NCBI RefSeq assembly: GCF_047663525.1
Contig: NC_092587.1
Span: forward strand, 33,223,001 to 33,287,000
Length of the DNA: 64,000 nucleotides
Source: Anas platyrhynchos
Lineage: Eukaryota; Chordata; Aves; Anseriformes; Anatidae
Direction: 5' to 3'
Under the pieces are notes generated by a model, which was not told the origin of the DNA, searched no databases, and worked only from the letters and a program-made list of their open reading frames with translations. Of the stretch, positions 1 to 13,603 are shown piece after piece. The position numbers and the translations under genes were made by a program. The number at the start of each line of letters is the position of its first letter. Positions within the stretch are counted from its first letter, which is position 1.

Positions 1-552
1 GGTCCAACTTCTGTTAGTGGTCATGAATACACAGAGTGACACTCCTTTATTAAAAAACTTTTCTACCTTTGAATAAGTATGATACAGCTCAACTGGTAAT
101 ATTTTATCTGTACCTGGTCTCGCTGTCCAGGTCCCTTTTGTGTTCAGAGACATAGAACAGTTATAGATTTTTTTTTTTTCCCTGTGCATGCAGTGGTTAT
201 GGAACTTCTATTATTATTAATATTATTGTTGGTGTTTCTTCTGTGGACTATGGCATTGTGCAGTATCTACTTAGCTCGGCAGTGAGTCCAATGGCTGATG
301 GATGCATGAGTTGTTCAGTTAAAACAAAAATAGGGACGAGGATTGATTACAAGCTAAGCAAAATTAACTTGCTTGTCTCACACTGTGCAGTTCATCCCAG
401 ATCCTCACCCTCTGGTGTAAACTGCTTGGCACTGACAAGCAGTGCATGACAGGGGTGGTTGATGTGGGGGGGGCCACTGGGACTGGTTGTGTTTTGGCAG
501 CCTGGAGAGAGGTGCCCCTGGTGTTGGCCCAGGAGGTTCAGCACCATGGAAA
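1..552. other. Intergenic, no gene seen
   Basis: AT-rich DNA with T runs and a G9 run near 465-474. Short open frames only, none recognisable. Confidence 0.7.
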
Positions 553-740
553 GCTGCCTTCCAGAATCACAGAATTTCTAGGTTGGAAGAGACCTCAAGA
601 TCATCAAGTCCAACCTCTGACCTAACACTAACAGTCCCCACTAAACCATATCCCTAAGCTCTACATCTAAACGTCTTTTAAAGACTTCCAGGGATGTAAG
701 ACTTCCCATACTGCTCAGCACCTCCATCCGGGCTGCAGTT
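553..740 (-). mobile_element. CR1 LINE fragment (3' end)
   Basis: The plus strand reads agaatcacagaatttctagg and then gttggaagagacctcaagat, followed by the tccagggatg motif: the reverse complement of a CR1 3' end. It is 5'-truncated and clearly diverged. Confidence 0.85.
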
Positions 741-3700
741 GGCCAGATGTGATATTCAGGGTCTTATCCTGAGGAGGTGTTTTGTTCCTGCAGCTGTGAT
801 CAACATTATAGGCTTTAAATACAACTTTGAACCATACAGATCTTTTGGAGGACTGAGGGGTAGCTCCCTTACCTCCGACTCTAGGCTTCCCATCTTTTAT
901 GTAGGTTTCATAGTCATTTTAGAAATCGAAAGTCCGGAAATTTGGGTGTAAGTATCATTTGATCTACTGTACATGAAGTTTGCTTGAATATTCTGTTTGT
1001 CAAGGAAAAAGCAGACTTCTCTTGTCCTGATGGCACTGACACAAGGACTGTTCTTCCTTGTAATGGTAGGCATATGCTGAGGCATTACAACAGGCACCTT
1101 ACAACACTTGCACCTTAAAATAATGCAAAGTACATGGAGAAATTCTGTCTTACAGTGTCTCTCCTGATATATTGTATTGAAAATACCCTACTGCATACTG
1201 TCTGGCTCAAAATAGTTAGCCTGTGGCCTCACAACATTTTAAAAATAAGATCCGAGCAATTTGATGTAGACTGCTTATACACAGCCTATGTAGATATGTT
1301 TACAGGCCATCTATCTTTTTTTTTCTTTCTTTCTTTTTTTTTTTCTTTTTTCATGTCTGTGTGTATCCTCCTATCCCCATATCTAACAGCAATATATGGA
1401 TACCAAATTAGATGCAATAAAATTTGAAGAACATAAACTTATTTTTTATGTAAGGGCAGCTGTTCTTCAGTAGTTCTAAAATCCAGGTTTCACTTTTGCA
1501 ACCTCCACTTCCACCTCTGCAGGCTTTGATGCTGCCAATCGCAGCATCATCCCTGCCCATTTCGAACAAGAAAAAGAGGAAGAGAAGGAGGAGCAGGAAA
1601 GCTTCCAGCACACTCATTTTTCTCATGGCAGCAAAAGCTTCTCACTGATTTGGCTGGTAAATAATTCAGAAGGCAACAACCATCTGTTTAAGGCAATGTC
1701 CTGTTTCATGTCTCCCCAGGGAAAAAGCAGCAGTCCAGAAAGAAGCATCAAGTGCAACTTGCTGACTTTCTTACATAAAGACTACCTGAAAGCTAATACA
1801 TTTTTCTTCTACAATTTCTTTTCCTTGAATTGGAATGAGCTAATTCAGACTTTAGTACACCAGAGACTAATTATAAATGGAGGACAATGTCCTTCCCCTG
1901 AAATACCTTCAAGAAAAGAGAAGAACTGCAAAGATCAAAAAGGTGCAATTGCATAAACATTCTTGAGAGTCTGAAGAAAAAAGCAGATGAGGGAGATTCA
2001 GCTTCAGGGACATTCAGGTACCTCCAGATACCTGCTGCCTATGTGCACATTGTATGCAATAATTTTTCCATGTGTCTACTGGCTTGGTTCTGAATCTCAG
2101 TCAAATTTAAACCACTTTGAGATCTGATTCATTCTATGACAATCAAAATGTAGCTTTTTAAAGCTAACATGTAATTGATGCTCCAAAGTTTCATAGAATA
2201 ATAGTAATCTAAGTCCACACAGTACTGGTACTTCTGCATTCTTTAAAACTGATAAATATGTGAAAGAATGATTGAATGTGTCCTTTAAGGCTGATAACAT
2301 AGACATTTGTAAAATGTGTTATGCAAACATGAAAAATGTGTCTGGGCCTCAGATACTCATGTTATTTGGTTTTGGCAAGACTATTACATAAATGTGTGAT
2401 TTTTCTTCTCATTATGCCATTCCAAATCTGAACAGATAATGCATGTAATTTTGCCCATTCTTGTGTAGGGACTTTCTCTGTGTGAAATCAAGTATGAAAG
2501 ACTGGAAGAGGGCAGAAACTTTGCCAGTGTTTAAATACATATTTTCATTAATAGTAAAAGAGACACAAGGAGAATAATGTGTGAAAAATATAATCAGAAC
2601 ACAATTAAGAAAATACTACTAACATTGCAGTAACACTGTAGTTTAGAATTTAGGTAATGCTTAAGGCTGGATCACTGCATTGGCTGTTCACCAAACTTGT
2701 CCACAGGATGGTTTTTGGTCACACATAGGGACCACATAGAGACCCTCTACACTTTCATATTTTTCAAGTCAGAGCAATTCCAAATACTACCTTTCAGTTT
2801 AGGACTTGACTCACCTGAGTTAATTTGTTTAATAGATAGAGAGAACATACCTAGTTGCTTGGTTTTCTGCAGTTAATAGGGAGAGACAGACACTTTCAGA
2901 AGGTTAGTCATCACTTTCTAACCCAGGGGGACAACATACTGCTACTGAGTTTGATTAAAGAGCCTTTTCTATACTGTCTGTCTATATTGATGACTCTCCA
3001 GAACCTATATGATTGTTTTGGTTTGAGCCCTTTACTTTAGAAGACTAGAATTAGGTAGAATAATCCTACTTGTTTACAAATTGGTGACTGCTATGTTAAT
3101 CTACTGACTTGTACCATCTCCTGAAAAGAGGGCCATTAGAAGAGCTGAGGTACTAAATTTCAAACTGGCCCCCTCATTCTTCCAAGTGGCTTAAATCCAG
3201 CTTTTCTTAGAACTTCAGTGTTACAGAGTATATGTGGTTAAATAGATACAAGACAGTTTACATGTCATCACTAACGTGAAGTTTTCTTCACTGTTGTGGA
3301 CTGCTCCCTGTGGTATGAGTAAGCATCTGTTCAGGTTTGAAAACCATTTCTCTTGGGTTTCTTTCCTCAAATCAATCCCTCTGGAAGTTGAAGTCTTATC
3401 TCTTTATCTTTCATCTAGCTTGCTTTGACCTTTGTTTGTCCCCTAATTGAAAAGTACCTCTCTGTATGAAGAATTTTGTATACTTCTTTCTCACTTTTCT
3501 GCACTTCACAGCTCCTTTTTTTTGTTGTTGTTGTTGATGTCATCTTAATCCAGACTTTTCTGTCTTACTTTTTTGTCAGTTTATATTGACTTATCTTTTT
3601 CAGATAAAGGTGGTGAAATTGTTTTCCTTTATTTATTTATTTAACATCAGACTTTTTTTTAATATTTTTTTCCCAATATATCCAAAAGTCCTGGAACAAC

Positions 3701-6454
3701 TCTGCTGTCAATGATAATAATTTCTTTTTTTTTTCTTTCTTTCTGCTTTTTTTTTTTTTTTTTTTTTTTTCTCAGCCTGGGGTTGACTTACTCAATATCG
3801 AGTTAAACAATATTGTGACTTCATGAAACAAACATTCATGCACTAAAGATAACTAGTTTTCCCAAATTAGCCCACTGTATTAGAATGGATAACAGGTGAT
3901 CTTAAAATTCTGAAAGAATAATTGCAACCAAAAAAGTAACTATATCAAAATATTGATTTAGTTACTCAGTAAATGTGAGTTTTTTTTCATGAGAACAAAA
4001 TATATTATTCTATTCTATTTTATTTTACCAAGGGCAATTTTGAAAATAGCAATGGTGCTTTTCTTATCACTTGAAAAGTACTAGGTCATTTCATCACAAG
4101 ATTTATATGCTCCTTTAGCAGACACAGGCAATTAATTCCTTATTTTGATAGAGAAGATATTAATTCCTTAATTGACAGAGAAGGTATTTATTTACATGTA
4201 ATGGAGAGGAATCTAAATTTTCTGCTTAATTAATTAATTCCTAGCTGCTTTCCTGAATGTGTTTGCAGATACATAGAACTCCAGGTGGAAAAGAATCAAA
4301 AATATCTAGCTTATTGGTGATTGCTTAAGGAAAACATGAGTTATGATAGGCACAATGTTTCTTACCTAGTTACTATTTTCAGGACAATGAGGTTAATACA
4401 GAATCTCATTAAAACCAAAGTTTATATTTCGTGTGATATTACTGCCTAATGTTACGGTGGTTTAACCTATAATGAGATAAATAAGGCTTTGAAATTAGAA
4501 TTATTAACTAAGAGATGATGCCAAACAGCACCATCTTGTTCTGGATTGCTATCTTCCCCCAAAGAACTAAAGATTCACCTCTATTTTCTATTTAAAAAAT
4601 ATGTTTTTCTTCTATTGTGTGCACCACACAATCCAACTGTGAAGAAATAATTTTGAAGCAGAGAAATAATTTGATTGATTCCAGTCTTTCCACAGATAAT
4701 TTAACTTATTTTCCTTTATATCCACATGTAACTGATGTTACATGTTCTCTGTTCTCTGTTCCAGTGAAGCCCTAAATACTTCAGCTTGTCTTTTGATCTG
4801 TTGGAAAGTTCTTCATCTAAGGACTCTGACAACAGTATTGCAGGGTTTATTTCATGAGAAAATGAATTCATTTTAAATTATATTTATAGTGGAAAAAGCA
4901 AGGTGAGCAAAAATATTCCACCTGCAGATGAAGGTATTCTTTACAGTTCTGTATATGAGCTAAATCTGTCTAGATTAGATACTGATAGCAGAGAAGTCAT
5001 TGCAGTGTTTCTGGGCAGCCAATGAAAGGGTGAGCTGATCAGCATGCTGGCCATTGCTGGAACAGAAACCACGGCATTTTTGACATGGAAGCAAAGTCAG
5101 CAAAACAGCTTTATGGTTAGGTTATCTCTTCACAGCAAAGATAGCTGTGATGCTTAGTGCTAAAATCTCTGTATGTAAGTTATGTCAGGGTGGATGTGAA
5201 CATGTACAACTCAACTCTTCTCAGATTTATTTTCCCCAACCTGGTGCTGAGGCAAAATTCTGTACAGATATGATTTTTAAGTTACAAGCCTGGAAAGGTG
5301 GGAAGCCAAGTGCTTTCTATGCACATGGTCTCCTCTCCTCCTTGCACAATTGTCAAAGGTTATGGAAACATCCATCCTTTTCATTAGGAAGACTGTGGAG
5401 AAGTGAAATGGTTGCTGTATTTTAGGTTCTCCTGCTGTAGGCAATTGGTCCACTACTGTTGGAACACCCAAGTTCTGAAATGGTGAGGAGCCTCATCCAT
5501 TGAGGTGCTAAGTAATAACCCCAGATCCAGAACATCTCCTTAGTCTTCTGAATCCCTTTAAAAATATCCATCCATTATTTCTCTTGAGTAACAAAGCAAA
5601 TAAAATGAGATTCTTATCCTGCTGCTTATCTTTTGCAAAGCGTGCAATCCACCTAAGCACAGCAACTAAGTTGAATTATACAAAGAGTTCAGATGAAGGA
5701 TCCTACTTTTTATTTTCTAGAGTCCTGTGTTAAAAGCCTATGCTTATTTTTCTTTTTAGAAAAATGAAAGATGTTCAATAACAAAACAGGTTTGGGACTG
5801 CTGAGCCAGCTGCTTATACTAGTATCATTAGATTTCTCTTCTAGGAAAAGCCAGAATAAACATTTCAAAAAGCAGGCTTCCCATTTACACAGGATGTAAT
5901 AAATATGTACTAGAGTACTCCTGGGCACTGGAGTAGTTTGGAAGCAAATGGACATAATTCATTTCCATTTACAAACATCCAAATCAGAGATGTCTAAAAG
6001 AAATTTAGCCAAGTTTGAGAAAAAACAAACAAACAAACAAGCAAAATGGACGTCTTCCGGTTCAGAGAGAAGTAATACATTAAATCTGTACTTTAGAATC
6101 TATTTATCTTCAATGTAGGCTTGTTTCCATAGTTTTCATGTGAATATTACATCTTCCTCCAATTACACTTTTGGCTAATGTTTTTCAAAAGAAGGCTCTT
6201 TGCCTGCAAGACTCAGGTTTCTCTTTGTTGTCATCTGCAGACAAGGATAAATGAGAGAAACTGTCACAAAAATGATTTAGTAACTTCAATAAGATTTCCA
6301 ATCCATTTAAAACATTCTACATTTTAGACTTCTAATTTTCTGCTTCTATGTCTAGTTTTACAAAAACTTCAAATAACATACTTTGTACTCAATGGGTGAA
6401 TCTAAACCAGAGCATAATGGTACACAGTGGTAATTTGAAGGCAAAATTCTCATG
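741..6454. other. Intergenic, no gene seen
   Basis: AT-rich single-copy-looking DNA with pyrimidine tracts near 1316-1351 and 3725-3770. Open frames are all under 100 codons and resemble no protein I know. Confidence 0.7.
3725..3770 (+). repeat. Pyrimidine tract ending in T24
   Basis: ctttttttttttctttcttt-type sequence followed by an uninterrupted T24 at 3747-3770. Low complexity; possibly the reversed poly(A) of an unrecognised retroelement. Confidence 0.85.
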
Positions 6455-8060
6455 TTGAGAGCTACTCTAGTGTCCTCAACCTCTTTTCATAGGACATGTT
6501 TTCCAGTCCTTTTATGAGCTCTGTTGCCCTCCTCTTTCAGTATTCAAGTATTTTAATATCCTTTTTATATTGTGTATCCCAGAAATGCAGACCACATTCA
6601 AAGTGAGGCGACACCAATGGCACACTCTTCACCAATAGTTGGAGAATCACCTGTTGGTCAGCTAGGTATGCTGTTTTTAATGCACTCTTGCATTAAAATG
6701 TGGTTTGCCCTCTGGCTGCCAAGGCTGAATCAGATTGAGCCAGCTGTCATTCAGCACCCCCAGATCCCTTCCTGCTGAGATGCTCTCTAGTCCCTCAACT
6801 CCCAGTCCATGCCCAGTACAGCATTACTCTATCCCAGGTGCAGAACCCAGCATTTTCCTTTCTTGAATGTCATGCTGTCAATGACTGCCCAGTTCTCCAA
6901 TATATCTACATCCTTCTGCAAGACCTCTTGCTTGAATCTATCTAGATCCTTCTGCAAGACATCACTCCAGGGAGTCAACACCTCCCTGTTTAGTGACATA
7001 AGCAAACTTGCTGAGGATGCACGCCAGCCCTGTGTCCAGATCACTGATAAAAATAATAAACCAAACCGGCCCTAGTATTGATCCCTGGGGAACATCTCTG
7101 GTGACAGTTCACCCACCAGATGAAGCTCCATTTACTATAACCCTTTAAGCTGTACTGCCAAGACAGTTCATCACCTAGCATAGAGAAAACCTCTTTATCT
7201 CACAGTTAGACAATTTGTCTGGAAGGATGTTGTGAGGGACAGCATCAAAGACCTTACTAAAATCCAGAAAGATTATGTCTACTCCCTTCCTTCATCAACC
7301 AAGCAAATAACCTTACCATAGAATGTCAAATTACTAATTCATGAGCCTATGCTGACTAAACTTGAAAATTGCTTTGTTCTTTAAGTGCCATTCAGTGACA
7401 CCCAGGATAATCTTCTCCATAACTTTTCCAGGCACTGAGATTAAGCTAACTCTTCTGCAGTTTCTGGGTCTTCTCTTAATCCCTTCTTGTAGATTGGCAT
7501 AATGTTGGCTAGCTTCCAGTCAGCAGGGACCTGCTCATACTCCCAAAACCTTTGGTAAATTATTCAGAGTAGTTAGACTGTATCATCCACTAACTCCCTC
7601 AGTACTCTGGGGTGAATTCTCTCAGGCCCCGCAGGCTTTTGAACATTCAGCTGATACAAATGGTCCCTTAAATTTCAGTGACCACAGATGGAAAGTCACT
7701 GCTCCCCTACTCATGGTCCTCCATCTCTGTGGTTTGGGCAGCCCAAGATCTATCTTTAAAAATTTAGGCAGAAAAGACATTAAATGCCTCTGCCTTTTCC
7801 ACATCCTTAATTGCTTGCTGACCATCTTCATCAAGCATCTGTCCAATGTTTTCCCTAGACCTTCTCTTGCTGTTGGCATACTTTAAAAAAGCCTTTTTTT
7901 TTTTGTTTGACAGAACATTGGCCAGTGTCAATTCAATTTGAGATTTGGCTGTTCTTGTTTTCTCCCTGCAGATGTCAACTGCAGCTCTGTACTCTCTCTG
8001 TGAAGCCAGAGCTTGCTTCTTGAAGGTGAACATCTTCAAGGTTTAAAACTCAGTTCAGGG
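6455..8060 (-). mobile_element. Decayed CR1 LINE, reverse-transcriptase half of ORF2
   Basis: About 1.6 kb of CR1 on the minus strand. From 8039 downward it shows the linker before the RT domain (AKSQIELTLANVLSNKKKK, RRSRENIGQMLDEDGQQA), then RT-like blocks (HPRVLRELVDD, PADWKLANIMPIYKKG), then a block like [19 protein letters not shown], with stops and frameshifts between them. Internal deletions are likely, since the RT region is shorter than in an intact element. The left end matches the CR1 region just before the 3' UTR. It is non-functional. Confidence 0.85.
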
Positions 8061-8144
8061 TTCATCACATTTATCTCTACTCATCTTCAGTACCTATCTT
8101 GCAGTTTGCTATCTAGAATCATCCTAATGGACAAGGACTTGCTT

Positions 8145-8242
8145 AGTGTCATTCATTCCACCATCCCAGATGAAGTTAAATATTAGTTTAGTTAGTTAAA
8201 CATTGCTCTAACTTCATCTTGGATGGTGGAATGAAGGACTCT
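8145..8242. repeat. Near-perfect 34-bp inverted repeat with 30-base loop
   Basis: Arm 8145-8178 (core cattccaccatcccagatga) pairs with arm 8209-8242 (core tcatcttggatggtggaatg) at 31 of 34 positions, separated by an A/T-rich 30-base loop. It lies just outside a decayed CR1. No terminal TA duplication is obvious. It could be a MITE remnant or a stem-loop RNA gene. Confidence 0.8.
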
Positions 8243-8938
8243 CTAGAGGTATGTATGAAAGGATTTGATCTTAGTTTAATGAAGTTGAGCAGGTTGGTTG
8301 CACACTCTGTTTCTTTTGATATGCATATGTAATTCCCAATAACACCAACAAGAATAAAATGCTGGAACTAAGGCCTGAATATATCGTTCACTTGATTTAT
8401 GCAACTATTGTTTCAATTCCATGCAATCTAATACTGCCTGCCATTGTCATTAGAATTACGTATGATAGATATGAAGCACAGAAAATCAAGAAAATAAATC
8501 AATTCTATGAAAAGGATTAGTGAGAATTCAGAGTTTTTCATCCAATTTTTTTCCTCTTTGTGAAAGATTGAGGCACTAAAATTTATCTTAGTAAGAATTT
8601 GTCTGCTTCATTGTTTATTCTTCTTTATATTTAGAAACAGTGAATTAGTTTAGAAACAAACTCTGTGCCAGTTGTTCAAAAGTGGGTCAAAATTTAAATT
8701 AATTAAAACCTAAGTCAATAAAGAAATGTTAAAAGTGGTTCAAATGAAGACGTATGGTTCATTTGACTCCAAGTAATGATTTGAGAAAAGAAGAAAATGA
8801 TACTTCTCTGCCAGAATTGTTAGATTCTGGATTTTGTAGCCTGATGATGTGACATTTTAAAATCCCAGACATTTATTTGAGAAACCACTTTCACATACAT
8901 CTTTTTTCTCTATCACTTTTACAATTTAAATTGCCTTC
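8243..8938. other. Intergenic, no gene seen
   Basis: AT-rich stretch between the inverted repeat and the first LTR. Nothing recognised. Confidence 0.7.
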
Positions 8939-10016
8939 TTTGGTGGGTTGACCTTGGCTGGCTGCCTTACGCCCACCAGGTTGCTCTCTCACTCTCCATC
9001 CTTGGCAGGACAGGGGGAAAAATAAGATGAAAAAAATGGGTCAAGATAAGGAAAGGGAGATCACTTACCAGTTACTGTCATGGGAAAAACATAATCAACC
9101 TTGGGAAGATTAATATATTTTATTGCCAGTTAATGACAAAATAGGATAATGAAAAACAAATACAAAAATTTCCTTCCTCTTCCCAGGCTCAGCTTAATTC
9201 CTGAATCCTCTACCTCCTTTCCCCAAGTAGCTGAGGGGAATGGGGGTTGCAGTCAATTTATAACTCCTAATTTCTACTGCTCCTTCTTTCTCGCTCTCTT
9301 ACCCTGCTCCAGCATGGGGTCCCTCCCACAGGATGCCATCCTTCCCAAACTAATCCTATGTGGACTTCCCACAGGCAGCAGCTCTGTAAGAACTGCTCCA
9401 GTATGAGTCCAGGAGCAGACTGCTTCACAGTGTAGGTCCCCCATGGGCAGCAACTCCTACCAGACCTTCTGCTCCACTAGGGGCTCCTCTCCACAAGTTG
9501 CAGCTCCAGCCCAAGGTCTGTTTCACTGGGGCTCTCCATTGGCTGCAGCCTCCTTCAGGCCAGATCCACCTGCTCCACTGGGGTCTCCTCTGTGGGCTGC
9601 AGCACAGAGATCTGCTCCACTGTGGTACCCTATTACTCCATATGGCTGCAGGGAACAGCCTGCTGTACCATTGTTTTCTCCATAAGCTGCAGGGGAATCT
9701 CTGTTCTGACACGTGGAACACCTCCTCTTCTTCCTTCTTTGCTGACCTTGGTGTCTGTAGAGTTGTTTTTCTCACATTTTTTTATCACTCTTCTCTCTCA
9801 CAGCCTCTGCAGTCATTTTTATCCTTTCTTAAACATGCTTTCACAGAAGCACAATCAAATTCACTGATGGGCTCAGCAGTGTCCTGGAGTAGGTTTATTG
9901 GAGTCAGCTGGAACTGTAGTTCCCCTAAAATGGGGGCAGCTCCTGGTCCTTTCTCCCCGATGCTACCTACGCACTGCCTCTTCTCTACTGAACCATTGCC
10001 ATATAGACCCAGTACA
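8939..10016 (+). mobile_element. Solo ERV-type LTR, older copy (about 1.08 kb)
   Basis: It aligns by eye along its whole length with 46442-47521: the start tggtgggttgaccttggctg, a purine-rich segment, the shared block cctgctccactggggtctcc, then ctcacattttttt and a terminal ...cccagtaca. No gag, pol or env lies on either side, so it reads as a solo LTR from recombination of an endogenous retrovirus. Many CpG positions are decayed to TG/CA. I see no convincing target-site duplication. Overlapping open frames here (up to 177 codons) are by-products of base composition. Confidence 0.78.
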
Positions 10017-12559
10017 TTTCTAGTATTATAAAGTTGTTATTGTGCTGGCTTGCCTGGAAGATAACAACAGCATTTCAGTATCTCTAAGCTACGAGAAAGT
10101 TTTTTTTTTGTTTGTTTGTTTGTTTTGTGTGTGTGTTAGAAAGATAGAGGGATTGATTGTATTGCCTATCCCGTTATATGCTGAAGAATATAGGACAGGA
10201 TTTGGTATCTCCTCTGAGAAACATTACAGCTAACATTGCTTATTGCTTATTTTGGGCGTACAAAGTTGTTTGAAACAGGTCAGAATGAGTAGTGTACAAT
10301 GACAGTGGCTTCTGTCTGCACCAAAAATATGTATCTTCTCTTGAGATCATCATGTTCTTTGTAAATGTCAAAATGTTAGAAGGTTGCTCAAATAAGCAAG
10401 GTGGTAAGAGTTATTCCTCAGCAGGTAATGTCCTGGGCAGTCAAATTATCACAATGCTTAAAGGAGCCAAAGTAGGTATCATCAGCTTATTTCTATGGTA
10501 TATGTAAACATTAGCTAATACAAAGAAGCCATTTGTGTCAAACTGTCTTAACATCTTTTACAGGATAAATATATGGACTTTTTGTTTACTTGCTTGTTTG
10601 ATTTTCTAAAATTGTGAGTGTTTTAAATGCATACTGGTTTATAACAGTCAGCTAATAAACATCAATGTAGGAGTTGATCCCAGTTAATATCACTTGTCCT
10701 CATAATTTTGGTATCTCTTGTCTATCTGAAAAGATATCAATTTCTTACTTGCTGTAGTCTCTACTATCTTGGCAATCTTGTGATGGCTGCAGACTAGTTA
10801 TTCGCATATGATTAAAAGTTAAGTGCCTTTGGTTTCTATGAGATTTTTTTTTTTTTTCAGTCAAACTCTTGCAGCAGCTAAAAGAACATCTTATTCTCAA
10901 CTTGTAAAACTAAAAATTGCTATTTTCCTACAATGATACCGTAACATTTAGCAGCCAAAACAAAACTATCTACAAACAAAGAAAACTTAATACAAAATTA
11001 AAAAAATCTCCAGTTCATTTGTGTGTTGTTGTTGTCGTCACCACCCTTGATAATGGCTACCTATATCCTTAACATCCCATAAAGTCATATCTGCAAAATA
11101 CCACTTACATGATATGAAATAAATATTTTCTGCTTCCTCAGATTTTCAACTTGGCAGTGACTTGCTGTAAACAGAAATGATATATTTGGAAGTGTGATGT
11201 TCTGTAGAAATAATTGAAAGGAAGCACATTTGGGGTTATCAAATAATTTTGATTTGGGGTTATCACAGAATCTTGATTATCTTCATTCTTCACTATGCTT
11301 CATGATTCCCATGTTTGCAAATGTTTTCATTAGTAAGAAAATCATCAGATCTTCTTTTACACAACTCATTCATATTATACCAAGCCTTTTGTCACATCTT
11401 AAACTCTCATTACAATTTACAACTAAATCTGACTATATAAAATTATCTTTACTCCCACTGTTTCTTGCTATGTGAGTTATTTTGATGTGCATTAAAGCTT
11501 AAACTCCTTCTGGGAAGATTTTGGTGTCTGTAGGCATGTTAGAGGTAGAAGGATCCATGAGTCAGTGCAAGACACCTACATATAAAGAGTGAAGGTTCAT
11601 TATGTGAAATGGTAACAGAACTTGATTTACTATTGGAAAATAGTTGTTAGCGATTAGAGACAGTAACATCACAAGCTGTTTTAAACACAACATATGTGTT
11701 TAAGACCTTCAAGCAGATGTTCTGTTGCTGTGATGCTGACTTAAATACCATCCAATTACTTGACCTTGTCTTACATTCTATATCAATAAATTGAAATAGA
11801 TAATACTTTCATTTGTACAGTCCAATGTACAATTCAAAATGCTGAAAGGATACCTCTCTCATCCTTGATAAAATCCTGTAAACCCTTAAGTAGGAGCTAT
11901 ACCAGTGACAACAACAATAGCCTTGAGACATTCTTAATTATCCAGATCTTACAGATATGTTTATTTTTTAACTAGTATAGTATAAAACAAACATCACATT
12001 TTAAGCACAAAAAAAAAAAAAAAAAATCAGCCATGTCAATGTATGTGATTTAAAGTGTGAGACTATTCAATATCTGAGATTCTTACACAATGTGATATAT
12101 TAAGACAGATTAAACTGTAAATTGAATGGTCAGTGAGTATGCATAACCTTTGTAAGGAGCATTATTCCTGATAAATGAATGGAAAAACTCATCAGGAAGA
12201 GCAAATTTCACAATTGTTTATGGGACATTCCCTACTCCCCCTAGCCTCAATGTTTATGGACATTGTTGCTTGTTGCAAAAAAGAAAAATAACATATAAGC
12301 TTGTGAATGTCTTCCATATTTCCTCTTCCTCCTTTTGCCAGTGTTGAGATTGTGCTTAAGTCAGTGGAATTTGCCAGTAAAACCATAAATTTTTGAAATT
12401 TCAACATTTTAAATTATTTGTTGGAAACACTTAAAGATATTCTGACAAAATTCCTGTTAAAATTCTAGCAGGAAGCAAGTTTTATTCCCACCTGATACAT
12501 GGCCAACTATGAAAAGGTTGAGAGCTTTATTACAGGCTTAGAGATATCAGCCAAAGTCA

Positions 12560-12593
12560 GGGGAGGGGAGAATGGGGGGTGTGGAATGGGGGG
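12560..12593 (+). other. G-quadruplex motif
   Basis: Four runs G4, G4, G6, G6 with loops of 1, 5 and 8 bases on the plus strand. An isolated G-rich patch in AT-rich intergenic DNA. Confidence 0.85.
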
Positions 12594-12855
12594 ACAACCT
12601 TGGAGTTTTATTCCTACAAAATGTGGTATAGAAAAGAGAAGTCTCTGTTTAAGGAAAGGTAAGCAATACAAAATTTTCTGGTGTAGCACTAATGAATCTT
12701 GGGTTAGGACGGAGAGAACACTGAGGAGTGGTTTTGTGGGAAAACACACCAGGGATCTCACAATATCTTTAAAGGTGATTTGGATAGAATTCTAGAATTA
12801 CAGAATACTGCAAGAAAAGGGGAGAGCTAATCAGTGTATCATTTTGAAGACCATT

Positions 12856-12859
<4 letters not shown>

Positions 12860-12886
<27 letters not shown>
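12860..12886 (+). repeat. A27 homopolymer
   Basis: Uninterrupted A27 run. No processed gene copy is recognised upstream of it. Confidence 0.95.
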
Positions 12887-12888
<2 letters not shown>

Positions 12889-13548
12889 TGAGAAACTCAT
12901 AGCTGTCCAAATAAACATATAAGGACATGAAGGGTATTTGAAGCAAATTACTGAAAAATAAAAAATATTTCTAGAGAGTTAGTGATTTAAATCAAATACA
13001 GTAATTCCTAGGAAGTGTTAGGTAACTATTTATCACCTTAAGTGGGATTCTGAACTGTGCACCTCATAATCCATTAATAGTCAAAACAGTACTTTTGAGG
13101 CAGGTGCTTACAGTAGGTTGATGTGTTAGACACCAGCAAAAGCAGGGCTGCTCATGCAGGAGCATAAGCCAGGAGAATGGGTGTCAGTGTAGGAATTGGA
13201 AGGAGTGCATCTGGCCAGCTAAGGTGCCCTGTGCTTTTAGAATCCTTCAGGGCAGGGAGATGTATGGAGAAGGGGAGTCTCTGGTGGGCAGCACTGGGGT
13301 TGTTTTAACATGTATCTTTCTCCTTCCCCCTGTAACTTCTGTTCAAACTCATCCAGACAACTCATCCATTCAATGTTTTCTGGCCATGTGGTTTTTCTAA
13401 TTGCCATAAAGGAACTATAGTCAAACTTTTCATATGAAGAATGCAGTCAATATTACTGCTAGTTTAGAGAGCACCAGAGGTAGACAAGCCTAGAAGCATT
13501 CACTAGAAAAGGCTTCTCAGCCTCTGTGGAAATGAAACACAGTTCTAT

Positions 13549-13602
<54 letters not shown>
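13549..13602 (+). repeat. (GATA)n microsatellite
   Basis: About 13.5 perfect tetranucleotide units over 54 bases, so probably length-polymorphic. Confidence 0.97.

Positions 13603-13603
<1 letters not shown>

Noticed and set aside
9425..10031. Open frames of 116 and 177 codons
   Set aside because: They are the same LTR family, older copy; the openness comes from base composition.
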